NCBI RefSeq assembly: GCF_014596725.1
Contig: NZ_JACVEG010000001.1
Coordinates: 1 to 64,000, forward strand
Reading direction: 5' to 3'
Source of the DNA: Vibrio sp. Y2-5
GTDB lineage: Bacteria; Pseudomonadota; Gammaproteobacteria; Enterobacterales; Vibrionaceae
Length of the DNA stretch: 64,000 nucleotides
Shown: piece by piece, positions 48,958 to 60,507 of the stretch
Position numbering within the stretch: the stretch's first letter is position 1
Layout: each line of letters begins with the position of its first letter
Notes under the pieces: model-generated
Seen by the model: only the letters and a program-made list of their open reading frames with translations
Database searches by the model: none
What the model was told of the DNA's origin: nothing
Translations under genes and position numbers: made by a program

Positions 48958-51651
48958 ATGATAACTAAGCTACTGACAAAAGTGGTCGGCAGTCGTAACG
49001 ACAGAACACTTCGCCGTCTAAGAAAAATTGTAAAAGAAATAAATAATTATGAGCCTGCATTTGAAGCTCTGTCCGATGAAGAGCTAAAGGCTAAAACGGT
49101 AGAGTTTCGTCAACGTCTTGAGCAGGGTGAAAATCTAGACCAATTACTACCAGAAGCGTTCGCTACTGTTCGTGAAGCTTCAAAGCGTGTATTCGGCATG
49201 CGTCATTTTGACGTTCAGCTTATCGGCGGTATGGTTCTGAACTCTGGTCAAATTGCAGAGATGCGTACAGGTGAAGGTAAAACACTGACAGCAACGCTTC
49301 CTGCTTACCTAAATGCATTACCAAGTAAAGGTGTTCACATTGTTACAGTGAACGACTACCTCGCTAAGCGTGACGCAGAAACAAACCGCCCATTATTTGA
49401 ATTCCTCGGTCTGACAGTTGGTATCAACGTACCTAACATGTCACCTCCAGCGAAAAAGGAAGCTTACCAAGCAGATATTCTGTACGGAACAAACAACGAG
49501 TTTGGCTTCGATTACTTGCGTGACAACATGGCATTCCGCCCTGAAGACCGCGTGCAACGCGAACGCTTCTTTGCTGTAGTCGATGAGGTTGACTCAATTC
49601 TTATCGATGAAGCGCGTACGCCATTAATTATCTCTGGTCCAGCTGAAGACAGTTCAGAGCTTTACACTCGTATTAATATCCTAATCCCGTCTCTTCAGCT
49701 TCAAGATAAAGAAGACTCTGAGGAGTACCGCGGTGATGGCCACTACACTGTTGACGAGAAATCTAAGCAGGTTTACCTCACTGAAACGGGTCAGGAATTC
49801 GTTGAAGAATTGCTGGTTAAGAATGGTTTAATGCAAGAAGGCGATACACTTTACTCTCCTGCTAATATCAGTCTTCTTCACCATGTGAACGCTGCGCTAC
49901 GTGCTCACGTTTTGTTTGAGAAAAACGTCGACTACATTGTGACGGAAGAAGGTGAAGTGGTCATCGTTGATGAACACACTGGTCGTACTATGCCAGGTCG
50001 TCGTTGGTCTGATGGTTTGCATCAAGCTGTTGAAGCAAAAGAAGGCGTTCAGATCCAGAACGAAAACCAAACTTTGGCATCGATTACCTTCCAGAACTAC
50101 TTCCGTTTATACGAAAAACTGTCAGGTATGACAGGTACAGCAGATACAGAAGCATTCGAATTCCAACAAATCTATGGTTTGGAAACAGTGGTTATTCCAA
50201 CTAACAAGCCTATGATTCGTAACGATATGCCGGATATGGTCTACCGTACAGAAGCTGAAAAGTTTGCAGCTATCATCGAAGACATCAAAATTTGTGTTGA
50301 AAAAGGTCAGCCTGTACTGGTTGGTACGGTTTCGATTGAAAAATCTGAGTTGCTGTCCAATGCACTGAAGAAAGCAAAAATCAAACACAGCGTTCTGAAC
50401 GCGAAGTTCCACGAGAAAGAAGCGGAAATCGTTGCTGAAGCAGGTAAACCAGGTTCAGTCACTATCGCGACCAACATGGCTGGTCGTGGTACGGATATCG
50501 TGCTTGGTGGTAGCTGGCAGATGCAAGTTGAATCGCTAAACAATCCAACTCAAGAGCAAATTGATGCAATTAAGGCGGAATGGCGCAAAGTTCACGATCA
50601 AGTTCTAGAAGCGGGTGGTTTACATATCATTGGTACTGAGCGTCACGAATCACGCCGTATCGATAACCAGCTACGTGGTCGTTCAGGTCGTCAGGGTGAT
50701 GCGGGTTCTTCTCGTTTCTATCTGTCAATGGAAGACACACTGCTGCGTATTTTCACTTCAGACCGTATGGCAAGCTTGATTCAAAGCGGTATGGAAGAAG
50801 GCGAAGCGATCGAATCTAAGATGCTTTCTCGCTCAATTGAAAAAGCTCAACGTAAAGTTGAAGGTCGCAACTTCGACATTCGTAAACAGCTTCTAGAATA
50901 TGATGACGTTGCCAACGATCAGCGTCGTGTCGTTTATGAACTTCGTGATGAGTTGATGAGCACTGACGATATCAGCGAAATGATTGAGCAAAACCGTGCA
51001 GACGTAATGACAGCAGTGATCGATCAATACATTCCACCACAATCACTCGATGACATGTGGGATATCGCTGGTCTGCAAGATCGTTTGAAGCATGATTTCG
51101 ATCTTGAGCTGCCTATTCAGTCTTGGCTGGATGAAGACGACAAACTGTATGAGGAAGCACTTCGCGAACGTATTCTTGAAAACTCGGTAACGGTTTATAA
51201 GAACAAAGAAGAAGTGGTTGGCGCTTCAGTGATGCGTAACTTTGAGAAATCTGTAATGCTACAGACTCTTGATACACTGTGGAAAGAGCACCTTGCTGCG
51301 ATGGACCACCTGCGTCAAGGCATCCACTTACGTGGTTATGCACAGAAGAACCCGAAACAAGAGTACAAGCGTGAATCGTTTGAGCTATTCGAAGAACTTC
51401 TTGAGTCACTGAAGTCAGACGTAATCTCGATTCTTTCTAAAGTACGTGTTCAACAACAAGAAGAAGTTGAGCGTATGGAGGAGCAACGTCGTGCTCAAGC
51501 AGAGCAAGCGGCTCGTATGAGTCAAGCTCAGCACGCCAATGCGAACGGTGAAGAGGCAGAGGCTCAAGCTGAACGTAAAGTGGGTCGTAATGAGCCTTGT
51601 CCATGCGGATCAGGCAAGAAATACAAACAGTGCCACGGCAAAATTGCCTAA
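48958..51651 (+). CDS. secA: Preprotein translocase ATPase SecA
   Basis: Motor that drives unfolded preproteins through SecYEG. The 897 residues hold NBD1 with Walker [16 protein letters not shown] and the [12 protein letters not shown] box, the preprotein cross-linking domain, NBD2 with [10 protein letters not shown] and [18 protein letters not shown], and the helical scaffold. A C-terminal zinc-binding SecB-contact motif follows an acidic/Gln-rich linker ([13 protein letters not shown]). GAGAG precedes the ATG. It forms a unit with mutT. Confidence 0.99.
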   Translation: MITKLLTKVVGSRNDRTLRRLRKIVKEINNYEPAFEALSDEELKAKTVEFRQRLEQGENLDQLLPEAFATVREASKRVFGMRHFDVQLIGGMVLNSGQIAEMRTGEGKTLTATLPAYLNALPSKGVHIVTVNDYLAKRDAETNRPLFEFLGLTVGINVPNMSPPAKKEAYQADILYGTNNEFGFDYLRDNMAFRPEDRVQRERFFAVVDEVDSILIDEARTPLIISGPAEDSSELYTRINILIPSLQLQDKEDSEEYRGDGHYTVDEKSKQVYLTETGQEFVEELLVKNGLMQEGDTLYSPANISLLHHVNAALRAHVLFEKNVDYIVTEEGEVVIVDEHTGRTMPGRRWSDGLHQAVEAKEGVQIQNENQTLASITFQNYFRLYEKLSGMTGTADTEAFEFQQIYGLETVVIPTNKPMIRNDMPDMVYRTEAEKFAAIIEDIKICVEKGQPVLVGTVSIEKSELLSNALKKAKIKHSVLNAKFHEKEAEIVAEAGKPGSVTIATNMAGRGTDIVLGGSWQMQVESLNNPTQEQIDAIKAEWRKVHDQVLEAGGLHIIGTERHESRRIDNQLRGRSGRQGDAGSSRFYLSMEDTLLRIFTSDRMASLIQSGMEEGEAIESKMLSRSIEKAQRKVEGRNFDIRKQLLEYDDVANDQRRVVYELRDELMSTDDISEMIEQNRADVMTAVIDQYIPPQSLDDMWDIAGLQDRLKHDFDLELPIQSWLDEDDKLYEEALRERILENSVTVYKNKEEVVGASVMRNFEKSVMLQTLDTLWKEHLAAMDHLRQGIHLRGYAQKNPKQEYKRESFELFEELLESLKSDVISILSKVRVQQQEEVERMEEQRRAQAEQAARMSQAQHANANGEEAEAQAERKVGRNEPCPCGSGKKYKQCHGKIA

Positions 51652-51664
51652 TAAAAGCAAAGAG

Positions 51665-51693
51665 AAAAGAGTCGCTTAGGCGGCTCTTTTTTT
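51665..51693 (+). terminator. Terminator after secA, upstream of mutT
   Basis: AAAAGAGTCGC (51665-51675) pairs with GCGGCTCTTTT (51680-51690), with one wobble, then more T. mutT begins only 27 bases later, so mutT is probably expressed by read-through. Confidence 0.82.
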
Positions 51694-51719
51694 AAGTAAA
51701 GAAAGACAAAGGAACACAG

Positions 51720-52118
51720 ATGAAACGAATTCATATCGTGGCGGGCATCATTTTCAATCAGGATAAATCACAAATCTTTATCACTAAGCGCCCAGACAAT
51801 TTGCACAAAGGTGGTTTCTGGGAGTTTCCTGGGGGCAAAGTTGAAGAAGGTGAAAGCGTAGAACAAGCCATGACTCGTGAACTTGAGGAAGAAGTTGGCA
51901 TTGAAGTGACGGAGCAGCAGCTGTTCGAACATCTGGAATACGATTACCCAGAAAAATCACTGAAGTTCGACTTCATCGTCATCAGCAACTTCAACAACGA
52001 ACCATATGGCAAAGAAGGGCAAGAAGGACTTTGGGTAGACATTGCAGAACTCGCAAATTACCAGTTTCCAGAAGCCAATGTTCCAATCCTCGAACGTGTT
52101 ATTAAAGAGTTTTCTTAA
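51720..52118 (+). CDS. mutT: 8-oxo-dGTP diphosphatase MutT
   Basis: Nudix hydrolase that removes 8-oxo-dGTP from the nucleotide pool and prevents A:T to C:G transversions. The 132 residues contain the Nudix box in GGKVEEGESVEQAMTRELEEEVGI, with G-x5-E-x7-REL-x-EE. Pairing with secA is conserved in E. coli and Vibrio. AAAGGAAC precedes the ATG. Confidence 0.96.
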   Translation: MKRIHIVAGIIFNQDKSQIFITKRPDNLHKGGFWEFPGGKVEEGESVEQAMTRELEEEVGIEVTEQQLFEHLEYDYPEKSLKFDFIVISNFNNEPYGKEGQEGLWVDIAELANYQFPEANVPILERVIKEFS

Positions 52119-52202
52119 GTGCTAGCTATCAACCTCGATAGTTGGTAGTTTAAAAAGCGTAAATCGGAATAACACTATGCAGGACTGCGTAGTCACGAGT
52201 AA

Positions 52203-53027
<825 letters not shown>

Positions 53028-53374
53028 TTACATAATTATGCGTCAGGTTCGCTTGGCGCATTAGAATTTCTCTAACATTTCTGAATCAAATTTTCTTTCC
53101 TATAATTTAGCTTATCCTTTAACTTTTTAAGTGTTTTTGTCACCTTTAGGTTGATTTCTCCAACTTTCCTCTATTTTTGACAATAAAAAAATAATATTAA
53201 CGTTTGCTTATTTTTTTTGCGCTAATTTCGATTGTTAACAAACTATTTTTGCCTATTTTAAAATCAAAGCCTCATAAATATTGTTTTTGAATGAGTAAAA
53301 CATGCATTTTTGATGGGTTAGGGCTCTTTTTTAGCTCTAAGGTAATAAATTTGAGTTTAATTTATCTGCTAACG

Positions 53375-53403
53375 TTGACATAGGTCACAGCGATCTCTAA
53401 AAT
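53375..53403 (+). promoter_or_regulatory. Strong sigma-70 promoter of carAB
   Basis: A perfect TTGACA (53375-53380) and TAAAAT (53398-53403) are 17 bases apart, giving a leader of about 100 nt before carA. Confidence 0.75.
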
Positions 53404-53461
53404 ATCGCCAATTTGTCAAAATTAGCCTAGAGCATGATTTTCACGCGAACAGGAAGGCAAA

Positions 53462-53500
53462 TTTGCAATTTAATTTAAATTTTATGCATTTTTATTCTGG
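53462..53500 (+). promoter_or_regulatory. Candidate tandem ARG boxes (ArgR operator)
   Basis: Two imperfect 18-bp palindromes start 21 bases apart. The half-sites are TGCAA-4-ATTTA (53464-53477) and TGCAT-4-ATTCT (53485-53498), set against the consensus TGAAT-4-ATTCA. The 21-base periodicity is that of natural ArgR operators. The second box overlaps the start of the carA ribosome-binding site. Confidence 0.5.
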
Positions 53501-53508
53501 AGGTTGTC

Positions 53509-54648
53509 TTGAGTAAATCAGCACTGTTAGTCCTAGAAGATGGGACAGTGTTCCGCGGAGTGTCCATTGGGGCAGATGGTTCATCCGTTGGTGAAGTCGT
53601 TTTTAATACCTCGATGACGGGGTACCAAGAAATCCTCACTGATCCTTCCTATTCTCAACAAATCGTTACACTAACTTATCCTCACATTGGCAATACTGGT
53701 ACTAATATCGAAGACGAAGAATCTTCTTCTATTCATGCACAAGGCCTTGTGATTCGCGATCTTCCTCTTATCGCTTCTAACTTCCGTAGTGAACAATCTC
53801 TTTCTGATTACCTTAAATCACAAAATATTGTCGGTATTGCTGATATCGATACGCGTAAACTGACGCGTATTTTACGTGAGAAAGGCGCCCAGAATGGTTG
53901 CATTATGGCAGGCGATAACCTAGATGAAGCTCTTGCGTTGGTAAAAGCTAAAGAGTTCCCAGGCCTGAAAGGCATGGACTTAGCGAAAGTTGTAACGACT
54001 AAAGAAGCGTATGAATGGAAACAAGGTTCATGGACACTGGAAGGTGGTCTACCTGAGCCTAAAGATGACAGTGAATTGCCATACCATGTAGTGGCATACG
54101 ATTTCGGTGCAAAACGCAATATCCTGCGTATGTTGGTTGACCGTGGTTGTCGTCTAACTGTAGTACCTGCAGAAACTTCAGCGGAAGAAGTACTAGCAAT
54201 GAATCCAGATGGCGTATTCCTATCGAATGGCCCTGGTGACCCTGCACCATGTACTTACGCAATTGAAGCGACGAAAACGTTCCTTGATAAAGGTTTGCCG
54301 GTATTTGGTATCTGTTTAGGTCACCAAATCCTTGCGTTGGCTTCTGGTGCACAGACGGTAAAAATGAAGTTTGGTCACCACGGCGCTAACCACCCGGTTA
54401 AAGATCTTGATCGTGGTGTGGTAATGATTACTTCTCAAAACCACGGTTTTGCTGCGGATGAAGCAACGCTACCTGAGAACCTACGTGCAACGCACAAGTC
54501 TCTATTTGACGGTTCTCTACAAGGTATTCACCGTACGGACAAACCGGCATTCAGCTTCCAGGGGCACCCAGAAGCGAGCCCAGGTCCGCACGATGCTGCA
54601 CCGCTATTTGACCACTTCATTGAATTGATTAAACAACACCGCGCTTAA
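53509..54648 (+). CDS. carA: Carbamoyl-phosphate synthase small subunit
   Basis: Glutaminase subunit supplying ammonia to CarB for carbamoyl phosphate, shared by arginine and pyrimidine synthesis. The 379 residues have the small-subunit N-terminal domain ([17 protein letters not shown]) and a class I amidotransferase domain with the catalytic C269 in GICLGHQ and H/E in [11 protein letters not shown]. The start is TTG at 53509, preceded at optimal spacing by GGAGG, and no ATG fits. carB follows after 16 bases. Confidence 0.98.
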   Translation: MSKSALLVLEDGTVFRGVSIGADGSSVGEVVFNTSMTGYQEILTDPSYSQQIVTLTYPHIGNTGTNIEDEESSSIHAQGLVIRDLPLIASNFRSEQSLSDYLKSQNIVGIADIDTRKLTRILREKGAQNGCIMAGDNLDEALALVKAKEFPGLKGMDLAKVVTTKEAYEWKQGSWTLEGGLPEPKDDSELPYHVVAYDFGAKRNILRMLVDRGCRLTVVPAETSAEEVLAMNPDGVFLSNGPGDPAPCTYAIEATKTFLDKGLPVFGICLGHQILALASGAQTVKMKFGHHGANHPVKDLDRGVVMITSQNHGFAADEATLPENLRATHKSLFDGSLQGIHRTDKPAFSFQGHPEASPGPHDAAPLFDHFIELIKQHRA

Positions 54649-54664
54649 TTTGGAGTAGTAGATA

Positions 54665-57600
54665 ATGCCAAAACGTACTGACATTCAGAGCATTCTTATT
54701 TTAGGTGCAGGTCCAATTGTTATTGGTCAGGCTTGTGAGTTTGACTACTCTGGCGCTCAAGCGTGTAAAGCACTACGCGAAGAGGGCTACCGAGTTATTC
54801 TTGTGAACTCAAACCCTGCAACTATCATGACTGACCCAGAAATGGCTGATGCAACATACATCGAGCCAATTCACTGGGAAGTTGTACGTAAGATCATCGA
54901 GAAAGAACGCCCAGATGCGATTCTTCCAACAATGGGTGGTCAAACGGCTCTTAACTGTGCACTTGCTCTAGAAGCAAATGGTGTTCTTAAAGAGTTCGGC
55001 GTAGAGATGATTGGTGCGACTGCAGATGCAATCGACAAAGCGGAAGACCGTTCTCGCTTTGATAAAGCAATGAAGTCTATCGGCCTTGAATGTCCACGCG
55101 CTGATACTGCTAAAACGATGGAAGAAGCTTACCGTGTCCTAGATATGGTTGGTTTCCCATGTATCATCCGTCCTTCATTCACTATGGGTGGTACAGGTGG
55201 TGGTATCGCTTATAACAAAGAAGAGTTCGAAGAAATCTGTCGCCGTGGTTTGGATCTTTCTCCAACCAACGAACTGCTTATCGATGAATCGCTAATTGGT
55301 TGGAAAGAGTACGAGATGGAAGTTGTTCGTGATAAGAACGACAACTGTATCATCGTGTGTGCGATTGAAAACTTTGACCCAATGGGTATTCACACCGGTG
55401 ACTCAATCACGGTTGCACCAGCTCAAACACTAACGGATAAAGAGTACCAGCTAATGCGTAATGCATCGCTAGCAGTACTGCGTGAAATCGGTGTAGAGAC
55501 TGGTGGTTCAAACGTTCAGTTTGGTATCAACCCGAAAGATGGCCGTATGGTTATCATCGAGATGAACCCTCGTGTATCTCGTTCTTCTGCTCTTGCTTCA
55601 AAAGCAACGGGCTTCCCAATCGCGAAAATCGCAGCGAAACTGGCCGTTGGCTTCACTCTTGATGAGCTAATGAACGACATCACTGGTGGTGCAACTCCTG
55701 CATCATTCGAACCAACCATCGACTACGTTGTGACTAAGATTCCTCGCTTTAACTTCGAGAAATTCGCTGGCGCAAATGACCGTCTGACTACACAGATGAA
55801 ATCTGTTGGTGAGGTAATGGCGATTGGTCGCAACCAACAAGAGTCTCTTCAAAAAGCACTTCGTGGCCTGGAAGTAGGCGTGAATGGTTTTGACGAAATG
55901 GTTGACCTTGATGCACCTGATGCGCTGACTAAGATTCGTCACGAGCTTAAAGAAGCGGGTGCAGAGCGTATCTGGTACATTGCTGATGCATTCCGTGCGG
56001 GTATGTCCGTGGACGGCGTATTCAACCTGACTAACATTGACCGTTGGTTCCTAGTTCAAATCGAAGAGCTTGTACAACTAGAGCAACAAGTGAAAGCGGG
56101 CGGTTTCGCTGGCCTTACTGAAAATGTTCTGAAGAAGATGAAGCGTAAAGGTTTCTCTGATGCGCGTCTATCTTCTCTGCTGGGTGTGTCCGAAAATGAA
56201 ATCCGTCGCTTACGCGATCAATTCAACATCCACCCAGTTTACAAACGTGTTGATACATGTGCGGCTGAGTTCTCTTCTGATACAGCTTACATGTACTCAT
56301 CTTACGATGAAGAGTGTGAAGCAAACCCAACAGATAAAGACAAAATCATGGTTCTTGGTGGCGGTCCAAACCGTATCGGCCAGGGTATTGAATTTGACTA
56401 CTGTTGTGTACATGCTTCTCTTGCACTGCGCGAAGATGGTTACGAAACTATCATGGTTAACTGTAACCCTGAAACTGTATCAACGGATTACGATACTTCT
56501 GACCGTTTATACTTCGAACCAGTAACACTTGAAGACGTACTTTCAATTGTACGAGTTGAAAAGCCAAAAGGTGTTATCGTTCAGTACGGTGGTCAAACAC
56601 CACTGAAACTGGCTCGTGCTTTAGAAGCGGCGGGTGTGCCAATTATCGGTACCAGCCCAGATGCTATCGACCGTGCAGAAGACCGCGAACGTTTCCAGGG
56701 TGCTGTTGATCGTCTGGGCTTACTACAGCCAGAAAACGCGACAGTAACAACGATGGAACAAGCGGTTGAAAAATCAAAAGAAATTGGTTTTCCACTGGTT
56801 GTACGTCCTTCGTATGTACTTGGTGGTCGTGCGATGGAAATCGTCTATGACGAGCAAGACCTACGTCGCTACTTTAACGAAGCGGTAAGCGTGTCAAACG
56901 AGTCTCCTGTTCTACTTGACCGTTTCCTAGATGACGCAACAGAAGTGGATATCGATGCTATCTGTGACGGTGAGCGTGTGGTTATCGGCGGTATCATGGA
57001 ACACATTGAGCAAGCAGGTGTTCACTCAGGTGACTCAGCATGTTCGCTTCCTGCATACACGCTAAGCCAAGAAATTCAGGACAAGATGCGTGAACAAGTA
57101 GAGAAACTGGCTTTCGAACTTGGTGTACGCGGTCTGATGAATACTCAGTTTGCTGTTAAAGATAACGAAGTTTACCTCATCGAAGTAAACCCACGTGCTG
57201 CACGTACAGTACCATTCGTATCTAAAGCAACGGGCGCACCACTAGCGAAAATCGCTGCACGTGTTATGGCTGGTCAAACTCTTGAGCAGCAAGGTTTCAC
57301 GAAAGAGATCATCCCACCATACTACTCAGTAAAAGAAGTGGTACTGCCGTTCAACAAGTTCCCTGGCGTTGACCCACTATTAGGCCCAGAAATGCGCTCT
57401 ACTGGTGAGGTTATGGGTGTCGGTGCAACATTTGCTGAAGCATTCGCGAAAGCTGAGCTAGGCTGTGGTTCTGTTTATCCAGAAGGTGGTCGTGCACTGC
57501 TTTCAGTACGTGAAGGTGATAAAGAGCGTGTTGTAGACCTAGCTTCTAAACTAGTGAAACTTGGCTACCAACTAGATGCAACTCACGGTACTGCAGTGAT

Positions 57601-57895
57601 TCTAGGTGAAGCAGGTATTAACCCTCGCTTGGTAAACAAAGTTCATGAAGGCCGTCCACACATTCTGGACCGCATCAAGAACAATGAATACACCTACATC
57701 GTGAACACCGCGTCAGGTCGTCAAGCAATTGAAGATTCTAAAGTACTACGTCGTAGTGCTTTGGCTGAGAAAGTGAACTACACAACAACGCTAAATGCAG
57801 CGTTCGCAACGTGTATGTCCCACACTGCTGACGCAAAAGCATCAGTAACTTCAGTACAAGAACTTCACGCGAAAGTGAAAGCTAGCTTAGCGTAA
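54665..57895 (+). CDS. carB: Carbamoyl-phosphate synthase large subunit
   Basis: Synthesises carbamoyl phosphate from bicarbonate, ammonia and two ATP. The 1076 residues have two homologous ATP-grasp halves: one beginning [22 protein letters not shown], the other around residue 559 with [20 protein letters not shown]. An oligomerisation domain lies between them (about 400-550), and the C-terminal allosteric domain (about 935-1076) binds UMP and ornithine. Length is normal. It is followed by two hairpins and a T-run. Confidence 0.99.
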   Translation: MPKRTDIQSILILGAGPIVIGQACEFDYSGAQACKALREEGYRVILVNSNPATIMTDPEMADATYIEPIHWEVVRKIIEKERPDAILPTMGGQTALNCALALEANGVLKEFGVEMIGATADAIDKAEDRSRFDKAMKSIGLECPRADTAKTMEEAYRVLDMVGFPCIIRPSFTMGGTGGGIAYNKEEFEEICRRGLDLSPTNELLIDESLIGWKEYEMEVVRDKNDNCIIVCAIENFDPMGIHTGDSITVAPAQTLTDKEYQLMRNASLAVLREIGVETGGSNVQFGINPKDGRMVIIEMNPRVSRSSALASKATGFPIAKIAAKLAVGFTLDELMNDITGGATPASFEPTIDYVVTKIPRFNFEKFAGANDRLTTQMKSVGEVMAIGRNQQESLQKALRGLEVGVNGFDEMVDLDAPDALTKIRHELKEAGAERIWYIADAFRAGMSVDGVFNLTNIDRWFLVQIEELVQLEQQVKAGGFAGLTENVLKKMKRKGFSDARLSSLLGVSENEIRRLRDQFNIHPVYKRVDTCAAEFSSDTAYMYSSYDEECEANPTDKDKIMVLGGGPNRIGQGIEFDYCCVHASLALREDGYETIMVNCNPETVSTDYDTSDRLYFEPVTLEDVLSIVRVEKPKGVIVQYGGQTPLKLARALEAAGVPIIGTSPDAIDRAEDRERFQGAVDRLGLLQPENATVTTMEQAVEKSKEIGFPLVVRPSYVLGGRAMEIVYDEQDLRRYFNEAVSVSNESPVLLDRFLDDATEVDIDAICDGERVVIGGIMEHIEQAGVHSGDSACSLPAYTLSQEIQDKMREQVEKLAFELGVRGLMNTQFAVKDNEVYLIEVNPRAARTVPFVSKATGAPLAKIAARVMAGQTLEQQGFTKEIIPPYYSVKEVVLPFNKFPGVDPLLGPEMRSTGEVMGVGATFAEAFAKAELGCGSVYPEGGRALLSVREGDKERVVDLASKLVKLGYQLDATHGTAVILGEAGINPRLVNKVHEGRPHILDRIKNNEYTYIVNTASGRQAIEDSKVLRRSALAEKVNYTTTLNAAFATCMSHTADAKASVTSVQELHAKVKASLA

Positions 57896-57908
57896 TGAAT
57901 AATAAATT

Positions 57909-57968
57909 GATAAACCTCAGGTTTATCTGACAACCTCATTGCCCGCTCATTTGAGCGGGCTTTTTTAT
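57909..57968 (+). terminator. Double hairpin terminator of carAB
   Basis: GATAAACC/GGTTTATC (57909-57927) forms a first hairpin. A perfect 9-bp GC-rich stem (57941-57949 with 57952-57960) followed by TTTTTTAT is the terminator proper. Confidence 0.9.
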
Positions 57969-58115
57969 GCCTGAAACTTAGGGCAAAGCCAACGAACAAC
58001 CGACTAATTTGATTATTAATGAATTATTGGAATAGATTGTGTTCTTTCGTTTCACTATTGCTATCGATGCTCCAGTGATACTTTAACCATCCAGTTGTGT
58101 TGGTAGTGGAATGTC

Positions 58116-58895
58116 ATGGAAGTCTCGTTAGATATATTAGTCATTTTGTTTTTTGTCGCAGGTGCTGCAGGTTTTATTGATGCCATGGCGGGAGGTGGTG
58201 GCTTGCTAACACTTCCGGCGCTTTTGGCCGCAGGGGTTCCACCAACCAATGCCTTAGCTACCAATAAGTTGCAAAGCTCGTTTGGTAGTTTTTCGGCCAG
58301 TTTGTATTTTGTGCGCAGTGGTATCGTTAACCTTAAACAGATGCGACTTGCGATTTTGTGTACCTTCATTGGTGCAGCAACGGGCGCAGAGCTAGTACAG
58401 ACATTTGATACCTCATTTCTCACAAGCTTAATTCCCATTCTATTAGTTGCGATTTCCCTCTACTTTCTATTCGCGCCGCAGACTCGGGCTGACTCCGGTA
58501 AAAAACCGCTCTCTGAAGCGGCATTTGCATACAGCGTTGGTACTTGTGTTGGTTTTTACGATGGTTTTTTTGGACCGGGAACGGGTTCGATATTTACAGT
58601 CTGTTTTGTCGTTTTAGGTCATTTTACTTTGGTCGAAGCGACCGCTAGGACCAAAGTTCTCAACTTCACATCAAACATTGCTGCGCTGTTATTCTTTGTT
58701 ATGGCTGGTTTACCTATTTGGAAGCTCGGTTTGGTTATGGCGGCCGGACAGTTTCTTGGTGCACGTTTTGGTGCCAAAGTGGTGATATCGAAAGGACAAA
58801 AGTGGATACGCCCACTGGTGATCCTGATGTCAATACTGATGGCGTCTAAGCTTTTGTGGGAACAGCACTCACAATGGTTTCTATCAATTTTTTAA
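58116..58895 (+). CDS. yfcA: TSUP-family membrane transporter (YfcA/TauE-like)
   Basis: Predicted inner-membrane permease of 259 residues with about eight hydrophobic segments. The two family repeats are visible: AGFIDAMAGGGGLLTLPALLAAG near the N-terminus and VGFYDGFFGPGTGSIF in the second half. Members move sulfite, sulfonates or organic acids. The substrate is not readable here. Its 3' end overlaps the convergent LysR gene by 50 bases. The symbol follows the E. coli relative and is moderately sure. Confidence 0.85.
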   Translation: MEVSLDILVILFFVAGAAGFIDAMAGGGGLLTLPALLAAGVPPTNALATNKLQSSFGSFSASLYFVRSGIVNLKQMRLAILCTFIGAATGAELVQTFDTSFLTSLIPILLVAISLYFLFAPQTRADSGKKPLSEAAFAYSVGTCVGFYDGFFGPGTGSIFTVCFVVLGHFTLVEATARTKVLNFTSNIAALLFFVMAGLPIWKLGLVMAAGQFLGARFGAKVVISKGQKWIRPLVILMSILMASKLLWEQHSQWFLSIF

Positions 58896-59691
58896 TCCGC
58901 TCTGTACGGTAAATGCTTGCCCTGAGACAGATGTGAATAGGGCGAATTAACGGCGTGAGCTCGGCAAAGCTAAAACAGTGACGTGAATCAATCTTCAGTG
59001 TGTTAACAATGGAGAGCGGCACTAGAGCTGGAGCAACACCTTCCAGAGCAAGTTGGGCTGATGCCATATAGGAGTCCATTTCCATCACGGGTGTGACGCC
59101 TAATTTATCTAAAAAAGCCGCCTGATAGGTGTTCGCAGTGTTGGTGAGATCGTTGGTAATGATCTCATCAGGCAAATGCGTTAGGTGATGATTACTGACA
59201 ATACAGAAGGGCTCATCATACAGGTGGAACGTCATGAGGCCATGATTGCCGGGTAGATATCCAGCACAAAAACCTATGGTGGCTTTGCCTGACTGAACAT
59301 GCTCGACGATACGCGGAGTATGGTTGGTGGTAATGGTGAAGTGGGGATCTTTCTTACGGTATGCAGCCATCACTTTCGTTAAGTAGCCTGCTACAAGGGT
59401 TTCTGAACAATCAATTCTGATCAGCGTATTGTCTTCAAGATCTTGATGTTCATAGATCATACCTCTGAGTTCATTGAATGTTGGCTCAATATTATCAATG
59501 AGTTGCTGACCTTCGGCTGTCAGTTTTATATGTCGACCTGAAGGAGTAATGAGTTTTTTTCCTAACTTGCTCTCTAAGTTCGCAATACGTTTACTGACAG
59601 CTGACTGGCTAATATAGAGTTGGCTGCCAGTTCGGCTCATGGTTTTTTGTTTGCTAAGAACCAATAGTGTTTCGATGCCTTCCAATAGCAT
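58846..59691 (-). CDS. LysR-family transcriptional regulator
   Basis: DNA-binding regulator of 281 residues. The N-terminal winged helix-turn-helix (residues about 1-60) reads SRTGSQLYISQSAVSKRIANLESKLGKKL. A periplasmic-binding-protein-like effector domain follows (about 90-275). The target is unknown. The convergent transporter is a possible one, though LysR genes usually face their targets divergently. The last 17 codons overlap the transporter gene on the other strand. Confidence 0.88.
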   Translation of the reverse strand: MLLEGIETLLVLSKQKTMSRTGSQLYISQSAVSKRIANLESKLGKKLITPSGRHIKLTAEGQQLIDNIEPTFNELRGMIYEHQDLEDNTLIRIDCSETLVAGYLTKVMAAYRKKDPHFTITTNHTPRIVEHVQSGKATIGFCAGYLPGNHGLMTFHLYDEPFCIVSNHHLTHLPDEIITNDLTNTANTYQAAFLDKLGVTPVMEMDSYMASAQLALEGVAPALVPLSIVNTLKIDSRHCFSFAELTPLIRPIHICLRASIYRTERIKKLIETIVSAVPTKA

Positions 59692-59790
59692 ATTTTGTCC
59701 GATGAAAGTTAGGAATAGATTGGTTGAGTGTATACCATTTTATCGATAGGGGCAGTGTTGCGAGTATCTTAGATGTGAACCGATGAGAAT

Positions 59791-59818
59791 GAAAAAGAGC
59801 CACCTAGAGTGGCTCATT
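59791..59818 (-). terminator. Terminator of yadS
   Basis: Read on the minus strand, GAGCCAC and GTGGCTC (59797-59803 with 59809-59815) form the stem, followed by a T-run (TTTTTC). It begins just after the yadS stop codon. Confidence 0.85.
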
Positions 59819-59819
59819 A

Positions 59820-60440
59820 TTATTTGGTGAGAGCGAAGGTCGGTAGTGATAAATGCCAACGGATAGCACCAAGACGTATGATTAAGGTTGATGCCACACC
59901 AGAGATTAGAGCAACAGAGTTGTCATACCCCATCGCTAATGCCGTTGTATGGAATACACCGCCCACAATACATGCTGTTGCGTAGACTTCACTTCGCAGC
60001 ACCATTGGGATTTCTCTTGCCAGTACATCGCGAATAATGCCGCCGCCACAGCCAGTAATGACACCCATAATGATGGCGACTACCGATGAATCTTGATACA
60101 TCAGAGCCTTTTCAACGCCGATACCGACGAAAAAAGCCAAACCGACCGCATCGCAAACTGGAAGAACCCACCAAGGTATACGTTTTGGTCTGCGTACTAG
60201 CAGCATGGTGAAAATACAAGTAACGATAATGACCCAAATATAGGTCGTGTCTTTTATCCAGAATACCGGTGTCGCACCAAGAGCCATATCACGGATAGTT
60301 CCGCCACCAATAGCGGTAACACTCGCCAATACCGTGACACCGAAAGGATCCATTTTTAAACGACCAGCTAGTAATACGCCTGAAATTGCGAAAATAGCCG
60401 TACCAAACATATCGATTAAATAAAGTAATGAGGTATCCAA
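59820..60440 (-). CDS. yadS: TRIC-type (UPF0126) membrane protein, YadS-like
   Basis: Inner-membrane protein of 206 residues with about seven hydrophobic segments in two repeats. The repeats carry conserved glycine motifs, TAIGGGTIRDMALG and TGCGGGIIRDVLAREIP. These mark the trimeric intracellular cation channel family. The ion and role are unproven here. It follows btuF, as yadS does in E. coli, but with a 67-base gap. Confidence 0.88.
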   Translation of the reverse strand: MDTSLLYLIDMFGTAIFAISGVLLAGRLKMDPFGVTVLASVTAIGGGTIRDMALGATPVFWIKDTTYIWVIIVTCIFTMLLVRRPKRIPWWVLPVCDAVGLAFFVGIGVEKALMYQDSSVVAIIMGVITGCGGGIIRDVLAREIPMVLRSEVYATACIVGGVFHTTALAMGYDNSVALISGVASTLIIRLGAIRWHLSLPTFALTK

Positions 60441-60507
60441 TTTTGTGTACTACCGAGTATAGGTTTATCGTAAAGGTGGTGGATTGTAAGGCTTTTTTAT
60501 CGAGCTG

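Larger units (their letters stand above)
53028..53508 (+). promoter_or_regulatory. AT-rich control region upstream of carAB
   Basis: About 480 bases, strongly AT-rich, without a gene. It holds a hairpin after dapB (ATGCGTCA 53038-53045 with TGGCGCAT 53054-53061, no T-run), a second imperfect hairpin at about 53318-53340 (TTAGGGCT/AGCTCTAA), a strong promoter (53375-53403) and a tandem ARG-box-like pair (53462-53500). Confidence 0.65.
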
